DNA from: Brachynemurus nebulosus
Lineage: Eukaryota > Arthropoda > Insecta > Neuroptera > Myrmeleontidae
Length of the DNA: 64,000 nt
Reading direction: 5' to 3'
Assembly: GCA_035578155.1 (NCBI GenBank)
Contig: JAPWDM010000001.1
Location: forward strand, 6,970,670 to 7,034,669
Shown: piece by piece, positions 22,394-32,735 of the stretch
Numbering within the stretch: position 1 is the stretch's first letter
Layout: every line of letters begins with the position of its first letter
The notes under the pieces: model-generated
What the model was told of the DNA's origin: nothing
Databases searched by the model: none
What the model saw: the letters and a program-made list of their open reading frames with translations, nothing else
Program-made: the position numbers and the translations under genes

Positions 22394-23143
22394 TTAAAAA
22401 TTGTATGATTTGTTTATATATTCAATAAGACCCGAACGTAATTGTTTCATGTTTTCAGGTAACTGATCCCATACTTGACAAATTCGTTGTGCATATTCGG
22501 GTATCATATATGCATACAGATGTTGCACCCAAATATCATATTTCAATAGTTGTTTTGTTAAGTATAATAACATATCGAAATTTCTGACTTTTGTATACAA
22601 ATAAGGATGAGTCAGAAATATGTCTTCAACGTGTGAAATCCGTGTTGCAAATGTCAATGGTTCACCAACAGGCGGTTGAAAGTTTTCCTCCATTTTCACG
22701 CCATTCTTGCACATTTCACAGCGAATTTTCAAACCAGGTGGTCCATCAATATGATCTTGTTGCCAGGGTCGATTATAATGTTCAAAACATGGTTCACATT
22801 CTTGAAACATGGCTCGATAATCGGATGGTAACCAAATCCAGGCGCGCTGTATGATTTTCGCACCATAACTTTTCAACACATTCAAACTGATCCACTTGTA
22901 GATTTGAAGAAATGTTTCCAAAGTCAGTTCGTTCAGCAGCATTGGTTCACGTTCGAAAAATTCACCAATTGAAACATCCATTTTATCCCACTCCACTGAT
23001 TCCGGTTCAGACAATTTCAAATTTTGCATTTTTACAATAGCATCAATTGTTTTTTCATAGGTATCAACCCGTTTACGTAGTTTATCCAGTTCACTTGAAA
23101 ATATTTGTAGCCGTTTCCAGTAAGCCGATGATGACGATGCCAT
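22394..23143 (-). CDS. Four-cysteine protein following the polymerase gene
   Basis: The frame reads 249 aa from ATG 23,143 (MASSSSAYWKRLQIF) to a stop at 22,394. A GTG in the same frame lies two codons upstream, but ATG is preferred. Residues about 12-43 have a coiled-coil pattern. Two CxxC pairs about 23 residues apart (ECEPC and RCEMC) could bind one zinc. The rest is rich in Trp and aromatic residues (RAWIWLPSDYR, YDIWVQHLYAYMIPEY). I do not recognise the family. The ATG lies 13 nt beyond the polymerase stop codon on the same strand, so it may be translated from a shared or shorter transcript. Its pairing with the polymerase hints at a replication or terminal-protein role, which is inference. 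Confidence 0.7.
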   Translation of the reverse strand: MASSSSAYWKRLQIFSSELDKLRKRVDTYEKTIDAIVKMQNLKLSEPESVEWDKMDVSIGEFFEREPMLLNELTLETFLQIYKWISLNVLKSYGAKIIQRAWIWLPSDYRAMFQECEPCFEHYNRPWQQDHIDGPPGLKIRCEMCKNGVKMEENFQPPVGEPLTFATRISHVEDIFLTHPYLYTKVRNFDMLLYLTKQLLKYDIWVQHLYAYMIPEYAQRICQVWDQLPENMKQLRSGLIEYINKSYNF

Positions 23144-23156
23144 TTCCACTTGCGTA

Positions 23157-26100
23157 CTAATTTAATGAGTAATGTCCCCATGCTAAAGTATCCGTTTCCC
23201 CCTCCACAATATATCGTTTCGTATCGTACGGGCTGAGCGCCACCTTGTTCTGAGTTACACTATACACGTTATGTTTTTTCGATTGTATCAGGTTTTGTTG
23301 TCGGTTTATGATTGTATTGTGTTTTAGACAGTCCACGTAATCGTTGAAAGTTATCGTTTTCTTAACCACAGAGTTCTTTACACCTTTCGCTTTCTTCGTG
23401 TGATCCTCGCCGTCCACTTGACAACTATACATTTTCGATCTTAAGCCCACAAATTTTGTAAAGATTCGACCATTTAGCTCATCCTTCATTAACCCGGGTA
23501 TTTTCTTATTGACTCTTGGCATGTTATATTGATTATCCGCGCTGTAATCCGACGTATCAAAGTATTGAATATCACGTTTCATTATTTCGTAAATATCTGG
23601 GCATTTTATCTCGTAAATTAATGAATCCGTGTCTGTGTAGAGTAATTTGCTGTTGTTCCCGAACGTTGGCTGTATGTAGTTGTAATGAAAATCGTAGACA
23701 CATGTTTTCGAAATATCCAGAATTGCTTGCCCGACGTATATTGGTTTGTTCATAAACACTTCCGTTTTCCGTAGTTCGACTGCAATAAGATTCTCGTCAA
23801 ATATGGTGCGGCTGTGGAAATTCGGTTTCGCTATCATAACTTCCGCACCATATCGTCCATACCATTTCGTTAACAGTTTCACAATCGAGTGTTTCCGTAC
23901 ATTTTCCATCGTTTTACCGAAGACCGCGTTGTTGAGTAGCTTGTAGAGATTTTTCTCGAATTCGTTTCCCGCCGTTTGTCTTAGAGCTGTGTTTAAATCT
24001 ATGTAGGATTTAAGCCATGGTGATTGATCGAATTGTAGCACTCTATGTATTTTCTTTAATTTCATCCCGTGTTGTAGACATTGTTTCAGGTTCCGATAGT
24101 GTATCACGTATTTCTGTTTGTTGTATAGCGTTGCCAATAACATTTCCTGTTTAGTACCGGGTGCACACATTCTCTCTGGACATAATGGTAAATCGTTGTG
24201 TTTATCGTGCAGTTCTCTCGGGTATTCCAAATCCACTTCAAGTATGTATCCTGTAGGTGACTCGTCGCTTATTTCTCGAACATCTATCTCGGTATTATCC
24301 ATCCATTTGAAATTTCCCGTTGGTAAGTATTGTGACATTGCCCATCCATATAAGTTGTTCACGTCATAGTACATCAGGTATTTTGATTCCTCATCCGGAT
24401 CGTAGGTGTTCATATATTTATTGTTTGCTGTCGCGTATCGGTTACTACACTGGCTCAATCCACCTCGAATACCACGTTCAATGAATAATAATTGGTCCAC
24501 ATCAGATATCAGTTCTAACTCTACTTTTGTATATTTTAAGGCTGCATCCCACGTAAGTCCCGGCGTCGTGTAATAATGAGCTGGATCCAATCCGTGTGTG
24601 CGCATGCACGTATCCCGAAAATTCTCGAAAACATCTGCGAGTAGTAGTATGTCCGTTTTCATATATAAATCCGAGTATTCTCCAAGCGTCTGTATGTTGA
24701 ATGTATCCCAAACTTTTTGTGCGTGTGTATAGTCATCCATGGTGATATCGTTGTCGTTGAGTCGATTGTAGAATTTCTCCCGTGATGGTAAACATGTTTC
24801 TTCCAATTTATCCCAGCCTGATATGTAGTCGTACGGAAAAACACCTTTGCGTGTAAGTAATTTGTAATCTCTGTTCGGAAATTGTGATTTAACTATGTTG
24901 AACTCGTTGAGATATGAAGATAATTTATCCAAACTTGATGCCATAAATCGGAAAGAGTCGATGAATCTAAATGTAATTTCGCTGCCCGTAACATGTTTAG
25001 TGAATGCAATATATCGTTCCTTGTTGATTGGTAGTAAGTCGACACGTCCCTCGAATGCTGTTGCTATATCCTTTATTACGAAATGTGCATCATAACCACT
25101 CAAGTTGTGGAATACAACAGGAATCATATGAAAATCCTTATAATTCAAGTTGCATCCCTTGTGCGCAGGTCCATTGTATTCGCCGGTGAAGTGGTTATGA
25201 TCACGAACCACAATATCCTCAGGTTTGAATGGTTTCTCGCAGATGTGGCACCCGGTACTTCGTTGTTTAAGTTGCTGTTGTTCCTCTGGTGTTAACTCGT
25301 TCATTGGTATTATGTTGTCATATATGGGTTCCAAGATATTTTCACGTAACGTTGCCAGTTCTTCCGCGAACCATTTTTCGCAATTTGGCCCGCGGTATGA
25401 TCGATAGTAGCTTAACTGGTTGTTGTAGGAGCAGTGAAAGTAGTAACCGATACTGTATGCCCGATGTTGTTGATACGTTGTCGTGTTTTTCCGATTTTCG
25501 TTATCCGTCACAGGTTGTAGGAATGATTCCACGTCCGCGTAAATTATAAATGGAACACGTTTCTTGTTGCTATAGTTCTTGAACGATATGTATTTGCTTT
25601 TCCCTTCTGGCATTATCACCCGACAGTTGTTCATGTTCACGCAGTCTTCTGTATGTTTTATCAGTTTATCTTCTGTACGAAAGTAATTTAAGCATCGATC
25701 ACAGATGTATTTTTTTCCATTACGATTTGATAGTTGTCTTGACACGAGTCGCGATAAGTCCTTAATCCAGCAGAAATGGTAGCGTAAATCTTGATCGTTG
25801 TCCTGTTCGTTGTCTTCATCCTCGTAATACTCGTTCTGAATCATTAAAAGGTTTATGTGGTTTTGTTTCTTCTCTCTCGTTAGCGCAGCAGGTACGGTTT
25901 CAAAATGTCCATTTTGTTTCTTTAACACAAACACGTTGACTGATATTGTTGGGTTCTGTTTCTCGAATTTGCTTAGTTGTTGGATCGTCATTGGAAATTG
26001 TATCCCGTCCAAGTTTAGTATCGTTGAGTAGTATGGGTACGATGATGTTCTTTCAGCATGTTTATTTGTTGGATAAAGTGCTGATACCACTGCCCACGCG

Positions 26101-27033
26101 AAACAGGCGTCATCGTTGAAGTTCTCAATGTTGATACATGCTTTTTTAGTTTTTATTTCCTGTGGCAATTCGATGTAGGTTGATCCACGGAAAGGTGTGT
26201 ATTTGTTCACGTTCACGGCTAGGTTGATTATGCTTGATAAAGTCCATCCGCTTCCCGACTCGGTAAACTCGCTCAATTTTCTTAGAATTGGTTCCTGTAT
26301 ATGTTCCATGTAGCACTGTTTTAAGTTTGTTCCACGATCTATTATGATATTCGGTGTATTGAAGTGTTTCATGTCATATTTATCCTCGTTGCCATCAGTT
26401 TTCACAAATAACCCGCAAAACGTTGTGTTGACTTTTATCGTTAGGTATTGTTTCAGAATATTTTGTATTCGCCGAGTGAACATCGATGTAGCGTCGTCTA
26501 AAAAGTCCTTTGGCTCTATGTGTGTTATGTTGGTAACCACTCCCGTTCGTATTCGACTTGCAAATGCGGATTCCACGTCAGCCCATTGAATTCTATCAGA
26601 TCTTTTACGTTGATTTCGATTCATGCCGGCACCTGAAACAATCAACATAAAAAAATTATTTATCAAATTTATAAAAAATCATTAAAAAAAAAAAAATTTA
26701 TATTTAAAAACTTACCATGTTCATATATCAAAATTATAAAAAAAAAAAATCATTAAAAATTAAAGTTATATTTGAAAAAAACTTACCATGTTTTCGTAGC
26801 GCCTTCATTCTGATTCGAAATCCTTTCATTTTTCCCGCACATGACTCGAAGTGTTTGCGTTGTCCCAAGTTTTCCGCTCCACGTATAGCCTTGTTGATTA
26901 GTCTTATGTTGGTATTTGTATGTTTCATCCATTTTTCCAGTTCATCTGCATCCCGGGTATCCATTTCCAGTAATGATAGCGCGTTTCGTACATTTTCCAC
27001 CATTCTAGTTGCCACGTCGTTTAATGAAGCCAT
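23157..27033 (-). CDS. Protein-primed family B DNA polymerase of the Polinton-type element (spliced)
   Basis: Exon 1 is 27033-26787 and exon 2 is 26632-23157 (minus strand). The GT-AG junction is in phase and joins RKHG to GAGMNRNQRKR, giving 1,240 aa. It copies the element's DNA with its 3'-5' exonuclease and polymerase domains. Motifs in order: a C2H2-like finger (CDRCLNYF with later H and C); exonuclease I YADVES; an endonuclease-VII-like C/H cluster (CHICEKPF, DHNHFTGEYNGPAHKGCN); exonuclease II FHNLSGYDAHF; exonuclease III YMKTDILLLAD; polymerase motif A DVNNLYGWAM; motif B NNAVFGKTM; motif C YTDTDS. All catalytic aspartates are present and no break was seen, so activity is plausible. 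Exon 1 encodes 82 mostly helical residues. The four-cysteine gene follows after 13 nt. Confidence 0.92.
26633..26786 (-). other. Polymerase intron with a duplicated 5' splice site
   Basis: The donor CATG|GTAAGT at 26,787/26,786 repeats about 70 nt downstream at 26,716/26,715, within a tandem duplication of AT-rich sequence. The acceptor is TTGTTTCAG next to 26,632. Use of the second donor would insert the first duplicated unit into the coding sequence; its reading frame there is not productive as far as I can see. Confidence 0.6.
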
Positions 27034-27780
27034 CGTTGTATTTTAATTTAAAAAAAAAAACCTCGATACAAATTCTTGCAACAATAACAATATTAACTGC
27101 TTGAAGATTGTTGAAGAAGTGATTTGAGGGGGCACGCAGACCTCAATTTATACGATTTTGACTGCTCGAAAAATTCTGGAGGGGAATCACAAAAAATGCT
27201 GGCTCAGACTTTTTACAACGCAAATAACCGAAGGTCAAATGTCAAATTCCGAGAAATTTATTTCGCATTTGAAACCTAATAAAAGAATTGCTGACTAATC
27301 TTAAACAAACATTTTTTAAAATTAAAACATAAATAAACAAATTGAAAAAACCCTCGATTATTATCAGGCCATAAATTAAAAATTCCGAGAAAACTATTTC
27401 ATATTTGAAATCAAACAAAGAAATTGCTGTGTTGTCAAAATCTTAAATAAACATTTTTTAAATTAAAACTTACATAAATAAACAAATTAAAAAAAATATC
27501 TGAGTATGAGTCAGCAAAATCTTAAATAAACATAACTAAATTAATGATTTACGATGACATTAATGTAAACAAATTCCTGGAACTGACAAGTTGTGACTTG
27601 CTTTTAAATAAAATTCCCCTCTGGCTATGATGCAAACATATCATGAAATTACATCATCCTAAGTCAGCTAAAAAATCTTAAATAAACAAACTCAAACCGT
27701 ATAAGGTCACGAGTTTTTATTAAATAAACAAATTGATCTTATAAATCTTTGTATATACTCATATACAAAAAAAAAACCTC
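27034..27780. promoter_or_regulatory. Polymerase upstream region with candidate TATA box
   Basis: No gene in this 0.75-kb leader. On the minus strand TATAAA occupies 27,152-27,147, about 115 bp upstream of the polymerase ATG. It is followed at about +30 by a C/T-rich stretch suited to a start site. Further out, an AT-rich unit with AAATCTTAAATAAACA recurs about every 150 bp (near 27,300, 27,445 and 27,515). Confidence 0.45.
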
Positions 27781-28778
27781 AAGTACAGCTGACACCCAAA
27801 TTTCCGACAGTACAGTAGCGGTCAGAAATCTGGACCCCGGAGTCTGGTTTTAAAATCTAGCGCTTGGTACAGTGCCCCCACAAAATTTAGCGGCCACCCC
27901 GTGGGTTAGGGTATTCCCCACATTTTTGACTTGGTAGTTCGTTTAAAATGACGCAATTAAGGCAAGCGCGTGTTGGGGTCAAGGTTTGCACGTACAGTAC
28001 GCTTCAAAAAGTGATCGGATACCTTTTTGGTCAGGAGGGGCCCGCACTTTTGACACGGTAGTGTACCAAAAAATTTAGTAAAGTACGGCGTCAAAAGTTT
28101 GGGGCCACCCCTTTATGTTAGGGTATTCGCCACATTTTTTGACGTGATAGTTCGTTTAAAATGACGCAATTAACGCAAGCACGTGTTGGGGCCAAGGTTT
28201 GCACGTACAGTACGCTTCAAAAAGTGATAGGATACCTTTTTGGCCAGGGAGGGTCCACACTTTTGATACGGTAGTGTACCAAAAATTTAAGTACAGTACG
28301 GTGTCAAAAGTTTGGGGCCACCCCCGAGTTAGGGTATTCCCCACATTTTGACGCGGTAGTGTTCCCCATCTATCAAGTTATAACCTAAAATTCACTCTGC
28401 GCATGCGTCGTGTACTTAAATTCAATCTGCGCATGCGTTAGGTTTGCATTCAAAAACTACGTCAGTGCCGGCGCATAATGGGTTAACACAAAACCAAATT
28501 GTGATAAGTAAATTGTGATGACGCATAATGGGTTAACATAAATTAATTTGGCTGCGGGTAATGACTCATCTCTTACGAATTTCAAGGCTAACAGTATGAG
28601 CGCGTGTGGGGTCAAATGTCAACAACAAATTTTAAATACATGTACGTGCCAGGTCAAAGGTCAATTCATACACTAGGTACAGTAGGACCCCAAACTACAC
28701 GGTTCTTAACATCGTCAAAAAAGTAGTCCGGATAATTGAGGTTCTACGGTGGGGTAGAACTCTCCTAGCTATTCTACT
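27781..28778 (-). repeat. Right terminal inverted repeat of the Polinton-type element
   Basis: About 1 kb, the reverse complement of 17,212-18,199. It carries the same internal ~212-bp tandem units (about 27,880-28,350) and the same terminal AGTAGAATAG in complement. A few substitutions distinguish it from the left copy, for example in the run of C/G near 28,040. Confidence 0.92.
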
Positions 28779-28784
28779 TAACAA
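28779..28784. other. Right target site duplication, TAACAA
   Basis: Exact match to 17,206-17,211, immediately outside the terminal ATTCTACT. Confidence 0.9.
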
Positions 28785-28880
28785 AACTTCCGTCTGTTTA
28801 GCTTCTCTAGCTCTGTTTTTTTTATCTGGTGAAGATCAAATTCTTCTTAGTTTATATTTTCCTTCTCATTATCTAACAGT

Positions 28881-29505
28881 AATTATTTAGAAGTGGGGCT
28901 CCATTTATTTTTGTCTTTAAAAATAAAACTAATGATTTTAATAATTTTTTTTTAAATGTTCAGCATTACGGGAGATTAATTTAAAAAAATACTTGAACCT
29001 GATACCAGTGCTGAAAGTGCTAGGAAACTGAAAAAAATTAAAACTACTAATTCTTTTTATTCCATTTTTATGCGTATTGATACTGTTGATTTTTATTTCT
29101 GAACACTGCTAAACAGAAGTAAGTAAAAAATGGATGGCACAGTACCACTGAAACTTCATTTTACTGAAACTAGAACGACTAGGTACGCATCAGAAGCTCC
29201 AATTGTAAACAATTACCCTTTGCCCAAAAATGATGTTTTAATGATAGTGTCCCGTCCACTTTTCACTTATTCCTATCAGTAAAAACCGTAACACACCACT
29301 AAAAAATTGTATTTAAAGATGAGTGACGGAAACAATCTATTAATAATCGGTTCGTTTCCTGGCAGTTTCAGTATCGGCATTGAGTTCTAGTATTTTTTTA
29401 AACTAATACCCTGTAATGCTGAACATTTAAAATAAAATTATTAAAATCGGACCTTAGTTTTATTTTTATAGTCAAAAATAGATGGAGCCCCACTTTTAAA
29501 TAATT
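28881..29505. mobile_element. 625-bp terminal-inverted-repeat element
   Basis: AATTATTTAGAAGTGGGGCT and the following 60 bases recur inverted at 29,425-29,505, ending CCCCACTTTTAAATAATT. Arms are about 75-80 bp. There is no transposase and no clear target duplication. Confidence 0.65.
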
Positions 29506-29989
29506 ACCAACTTTTTGAGCGAAAGGTAGGTTCTAAGAACGGTGAGAATCAGGCCAGCAGTACGAGTTAGACTTCCGGAATTAGATTTAATCAATTAATC
29601 ACAACATTGACCTTAAGTATTTTTTTTATTTATTATATAATTGTGACCGGTTTTTGGACATTTCTATTAAGCCTTTGTCATTTTCGTTGTTAGTACCTGA
29701 ATCAGCCTTTAATCCATCTATCAAAACAATTTTTAGTCTATGTCTAAAATGGATAAAAAGAAAGTTACGACTTTCGTGCTTTGGTAATTTGAAAACTGAA
29801 CTAATAATTTGCTTTCTAAAGAATAATACTGACAATACAGGAACAATAAAATACTAAATGTTGGCTTGCGGATGCAAAAAATCTATAAAATTAAATTTAT
29901 TTAAAAAAAATTACTGAAAATAACTTGTAGAAAATTGAGACATGTGCATCATTTCTGACAACTTTTTTCTTACAAAATGCGCTATGTGA

Positions 29990-30312
29990 TATGACAGAAT
30001 AAACTATTAACACAGCGTGATTTACAGGTCATTTTTAAAGCGAGCACATAACGCTAACTTATTCAGAAATGAAAGTAACTACACTTATCACATTTTAGGA
30101 GAAGGTAGAGCTTAAAATTCTGAACAAATCCGTGTATATAACTCAATTCTTAAAAAGAGTGCACATAGCGCATTTTGAACTCCCAACGGCGATGTGCAAG
30201 TCGTGCGGGATTGTCGATTGCTCCACTCAAGCGAATGAGCGCAATTACTACGTTCGTGCGCTCAACTTCGCTTTCGTGGACAATCGACAATTTCCCGCAC
30301 TTATTGCGCAAT
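29990..30312. repeat. Dispersed repeat with GTGCGGGATTG hairpin
   Basis: AAGTCGTGCGGGATTGTCGA near 30,198 and its near-complement TCGACAATTTCCCGCAC near 30,285 flank a short loop. The same unit, diverged, is at about 47,699-47,790. A further relative (CATAGCGCATTTTGAACTCC) occurs inverted near 16,030-16,060. Non-coding. Confidence 0.55.
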
Positions 30313-30318
30313 ATACTA

Positions 30319-31790
30319 TTAATTGTACGTGCCCAATCGCATATTTAGTGGGTAAAACACCCCTTCAAAAATTTGCTGAAAAACCATATTTTGGTATTTT
30401 TCTCATACTAGCCCTTAAGAAATTTTAATGAAAAGTGGTCAAAAGATTTAGATCGAGGTTACATTACCTACTACAGAATTTATTTTATTGGGGTCACTTA
30501 ATTTCTAAGGGGTTAAACACCCCTAAGAGTGGGTTTATTAAAAATTTTTTAGGGAAATCATAGCTCAAATCTTTAAAATTCTATAAAAGTGCTACAAGTT
30601 ATTAGTTAATAAATAATACGTGTTATCCACTGTAATGGCGTAGCGTAAGTGGGGAGCTATAGGGGGCTATATATGAAAACGAAATTTTTACAGAAATTAA
30701 ATATTTGGGATTTTTCTCACTATAAAATTTATAAAATAGAAAAATAATGTTAATTGGTAATTCCTTGACTTATTGAAATATATAGTTTTAAAACATTGAA
30801 GTAGCATTATGAAAGAAATTTTGGATTGGAGCTTGCAATTAAATGTCATGGATTATAAAATAGTGGAAGAAAATACAAGCAAAAATATAAATTAAGTTTT
30901 ATTTATTATTTTTTCTACAATCTTAGTGGAAAGTGGGCTTTTGCGCTCTGTGAAGAGAGCACAAAATCTGTATTTGCCGAGGACACTAGTGGCCGAGAAA
31001 CAAAGTATTACTTTTCCGCTTATAAGCGAAAGGCGTTGTTTACATTTTGGCTGTAGACGTTGTGTATATTTTCTATGGTAACAAATAAACAGTTTCTAAA
31101 ATTATTACTTTTATCGTAATTAAGTGAAATATTAATTTTGTTAAATTTCAAAATAACTACAAAATATTAATTAAAAATAATAAATAACTATAATTAATGA
31201 ATAATAAGAATAACAAATTTAAAAAAAAATCTATACATATATGACGGAAATATATAACACTGACAGTGATTTCTCAAGTATACCTCCAGATATTTCTAAA
31301 ACTGCAAAAATTATAACATTAAAGTAAATATTACCGTCCACTATTATTTTTTCAAGTATCTTTTAAATAAAAAATACATTTTATAAGATTGTAAAAAAAA
31401 AGTTGTGTGTAATTCGAGCACAAAATGACATTGCCGCTTTCATGAGAATAACGCCCTCCGCATGGCGACGTCGCGCGTCAACATTCTCAATCGAGCGACA
31501 ATGAACCATTTTGCGCTCTTAATACACAAATAACTATTGAGTAGATGTGAATAGTGGTACTGTTAAAGTACACACGTTACAGTGCTTCAGTAAGTATGTT
31601 TGTATTATTACAATGTAATTATAAAATTTCATAGAGATATTAAAAAATGTTAATTAGAATTGTGGATGATAATTTTCGCAGTAATGATATTCTTCAAAGA
31701 AGTGTTTTAAGCAGAGCGATAATCCATGACATTAATTACAAGCGGTAATCCTAAATTTTTTCTTGTAAAGCTACCTCAGTGTTTCAAAAC
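30319..31790 (+). repeat. Family A repeat copy interrupted by family B
   Basis: Starts with TTGTACGTGCCCAATCGCAT and runs parallel to 8095-8812 up to about 30,895. It then resumes at about 31,545 with ATGTGAATAGTGGTACTGTT through to TCTTCAAAGAAGTGTTTTAA. The intervening 640 bp is a family B copy. The interruption shows that family B inserted after family A. Confidence 0.7.
30905..31540 (+). repeat. Family B repeat, copy 1
   Basis: Begins TTTCTACAATCTTAGTGGAA with GCTTTTGCGCTCTGTGAAGA and ends CATTTTGCGCTCTTAATACA. A second copy is at about 33,870-34,510, plus a fragment at 33,640-33,795. It contains a 28-codon frame (about 31,242) that is frame-disrupted in the other copy. Confidence 0.7.
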
Positions 31791-32735
31791 TATCTATTTC
31801 ATCTATTTACGTTTTAAAAGAAATCAATAAATGAAGCTCTTTAACTAGAAACAAATTGACGCCCAAAGTTCTTGTGCCTGACATATTGTGAGTCCCAAGC
31901 CGACTGAGGGAGATCCGTGATCATCATTATTTAACAGAATTTCGTCATGGTACCTGTGTATCATCATGTCTTTCTTGTTGTGACGATGCATCCCAATTAG
32001 GGATGTTATGGATATTATATTTCAGATACGGATATCTAAAGACATTTTCTTGAGTTTCAGTTTTGGTTACTGATATATAATAATATTGGATAATGTTTCG
32101 GATACGGTTACGGATAATTGATTTTATTGAACATTTTTTCGATAAAATTTAACCAAAAAAAGTGAACGCCAAACACGAATCAACAAAAATCTATCAAAAG
32201 AAATACCTGCGGCAAAAATTTTCTTCGATTTGAATTCAGTTTTCCAACGACAGTTGTCTGTAATTATCCGAAACTTTTATTTTCGGATACGGTTTTGGTT
32301 ACGAATAATTAATTTTCGGTTACGGTCACGTATATCCATGATATCCCTAATCCTAATTAATTTAATGACCACCAGTTTGACCAGGATTTGCCTGCCATCG
32401 ATTTTATTTTCGGTCATGTGGTTTACGCAATATACAATTTTTTTGTGGATACTCAGGCAGGGTTTTGTATTGAGATTTCTTAGTTTTTTAGATTCAAGCC
32501 TATAGGCAGCAAACCTGATGTCTTTGCCGTAGCTGATTTAAATGATGACAGACATTATTTAAATAATTAATAATAGTATTCTCAAAAATGCTTCTTTAAT
32601 GGCTAGCGATTTTTCTCGTTTGAATCATATTACAGAATAAAGATATAGAAAAAATAAAAATATAAAAATATTTATTTATATTATACATAATAGATAGTTT
32701 AATAAGTACTTACAATAAATTATGTGTATAAATAA

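Larger units (their letters stand above)
17212..28778. mobile_element. Polinton/Maverick-type element, 11,567 bp, complete ends
   Basis: Ends are 5'-AGTAGAATAGCTAGG and its exact complement at the right end. The TIRs are about 1 kb, and a perfect 6-bp duplication (TAACAA) flanks the element. AG termini, long TIRs, a 6-bp duplication and a protein-primed family B polymerase together define Polintons (established knowledge). The polymerase here appears intact. I can place six genes but recognise none of the usual integrase, A32-type ATPase, adenain-like protease, or major and minor capsid genes. The element is short for the class, commonly 15-20 kb or more. It is either a deletion derivative that keeps replication functions or a distinct slimmed-down lineage. 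The near identity of the two TIRs suggests recent insertion. Confidence 0.9.
28785..32735. other. Gene-free repeat region between the Polinton-type element and UGT copy 2
   Basis: No supportable gene. It holds a TIR element (28,881-29,505), a short repeat shared with 47,660-47,790 (about 29,990-30,312), and a family A copy interrupted by family B (30,319-31,790). Open frames here are unrelated to known proteins and rich in low-complexity residues. Confidence 0.5.
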
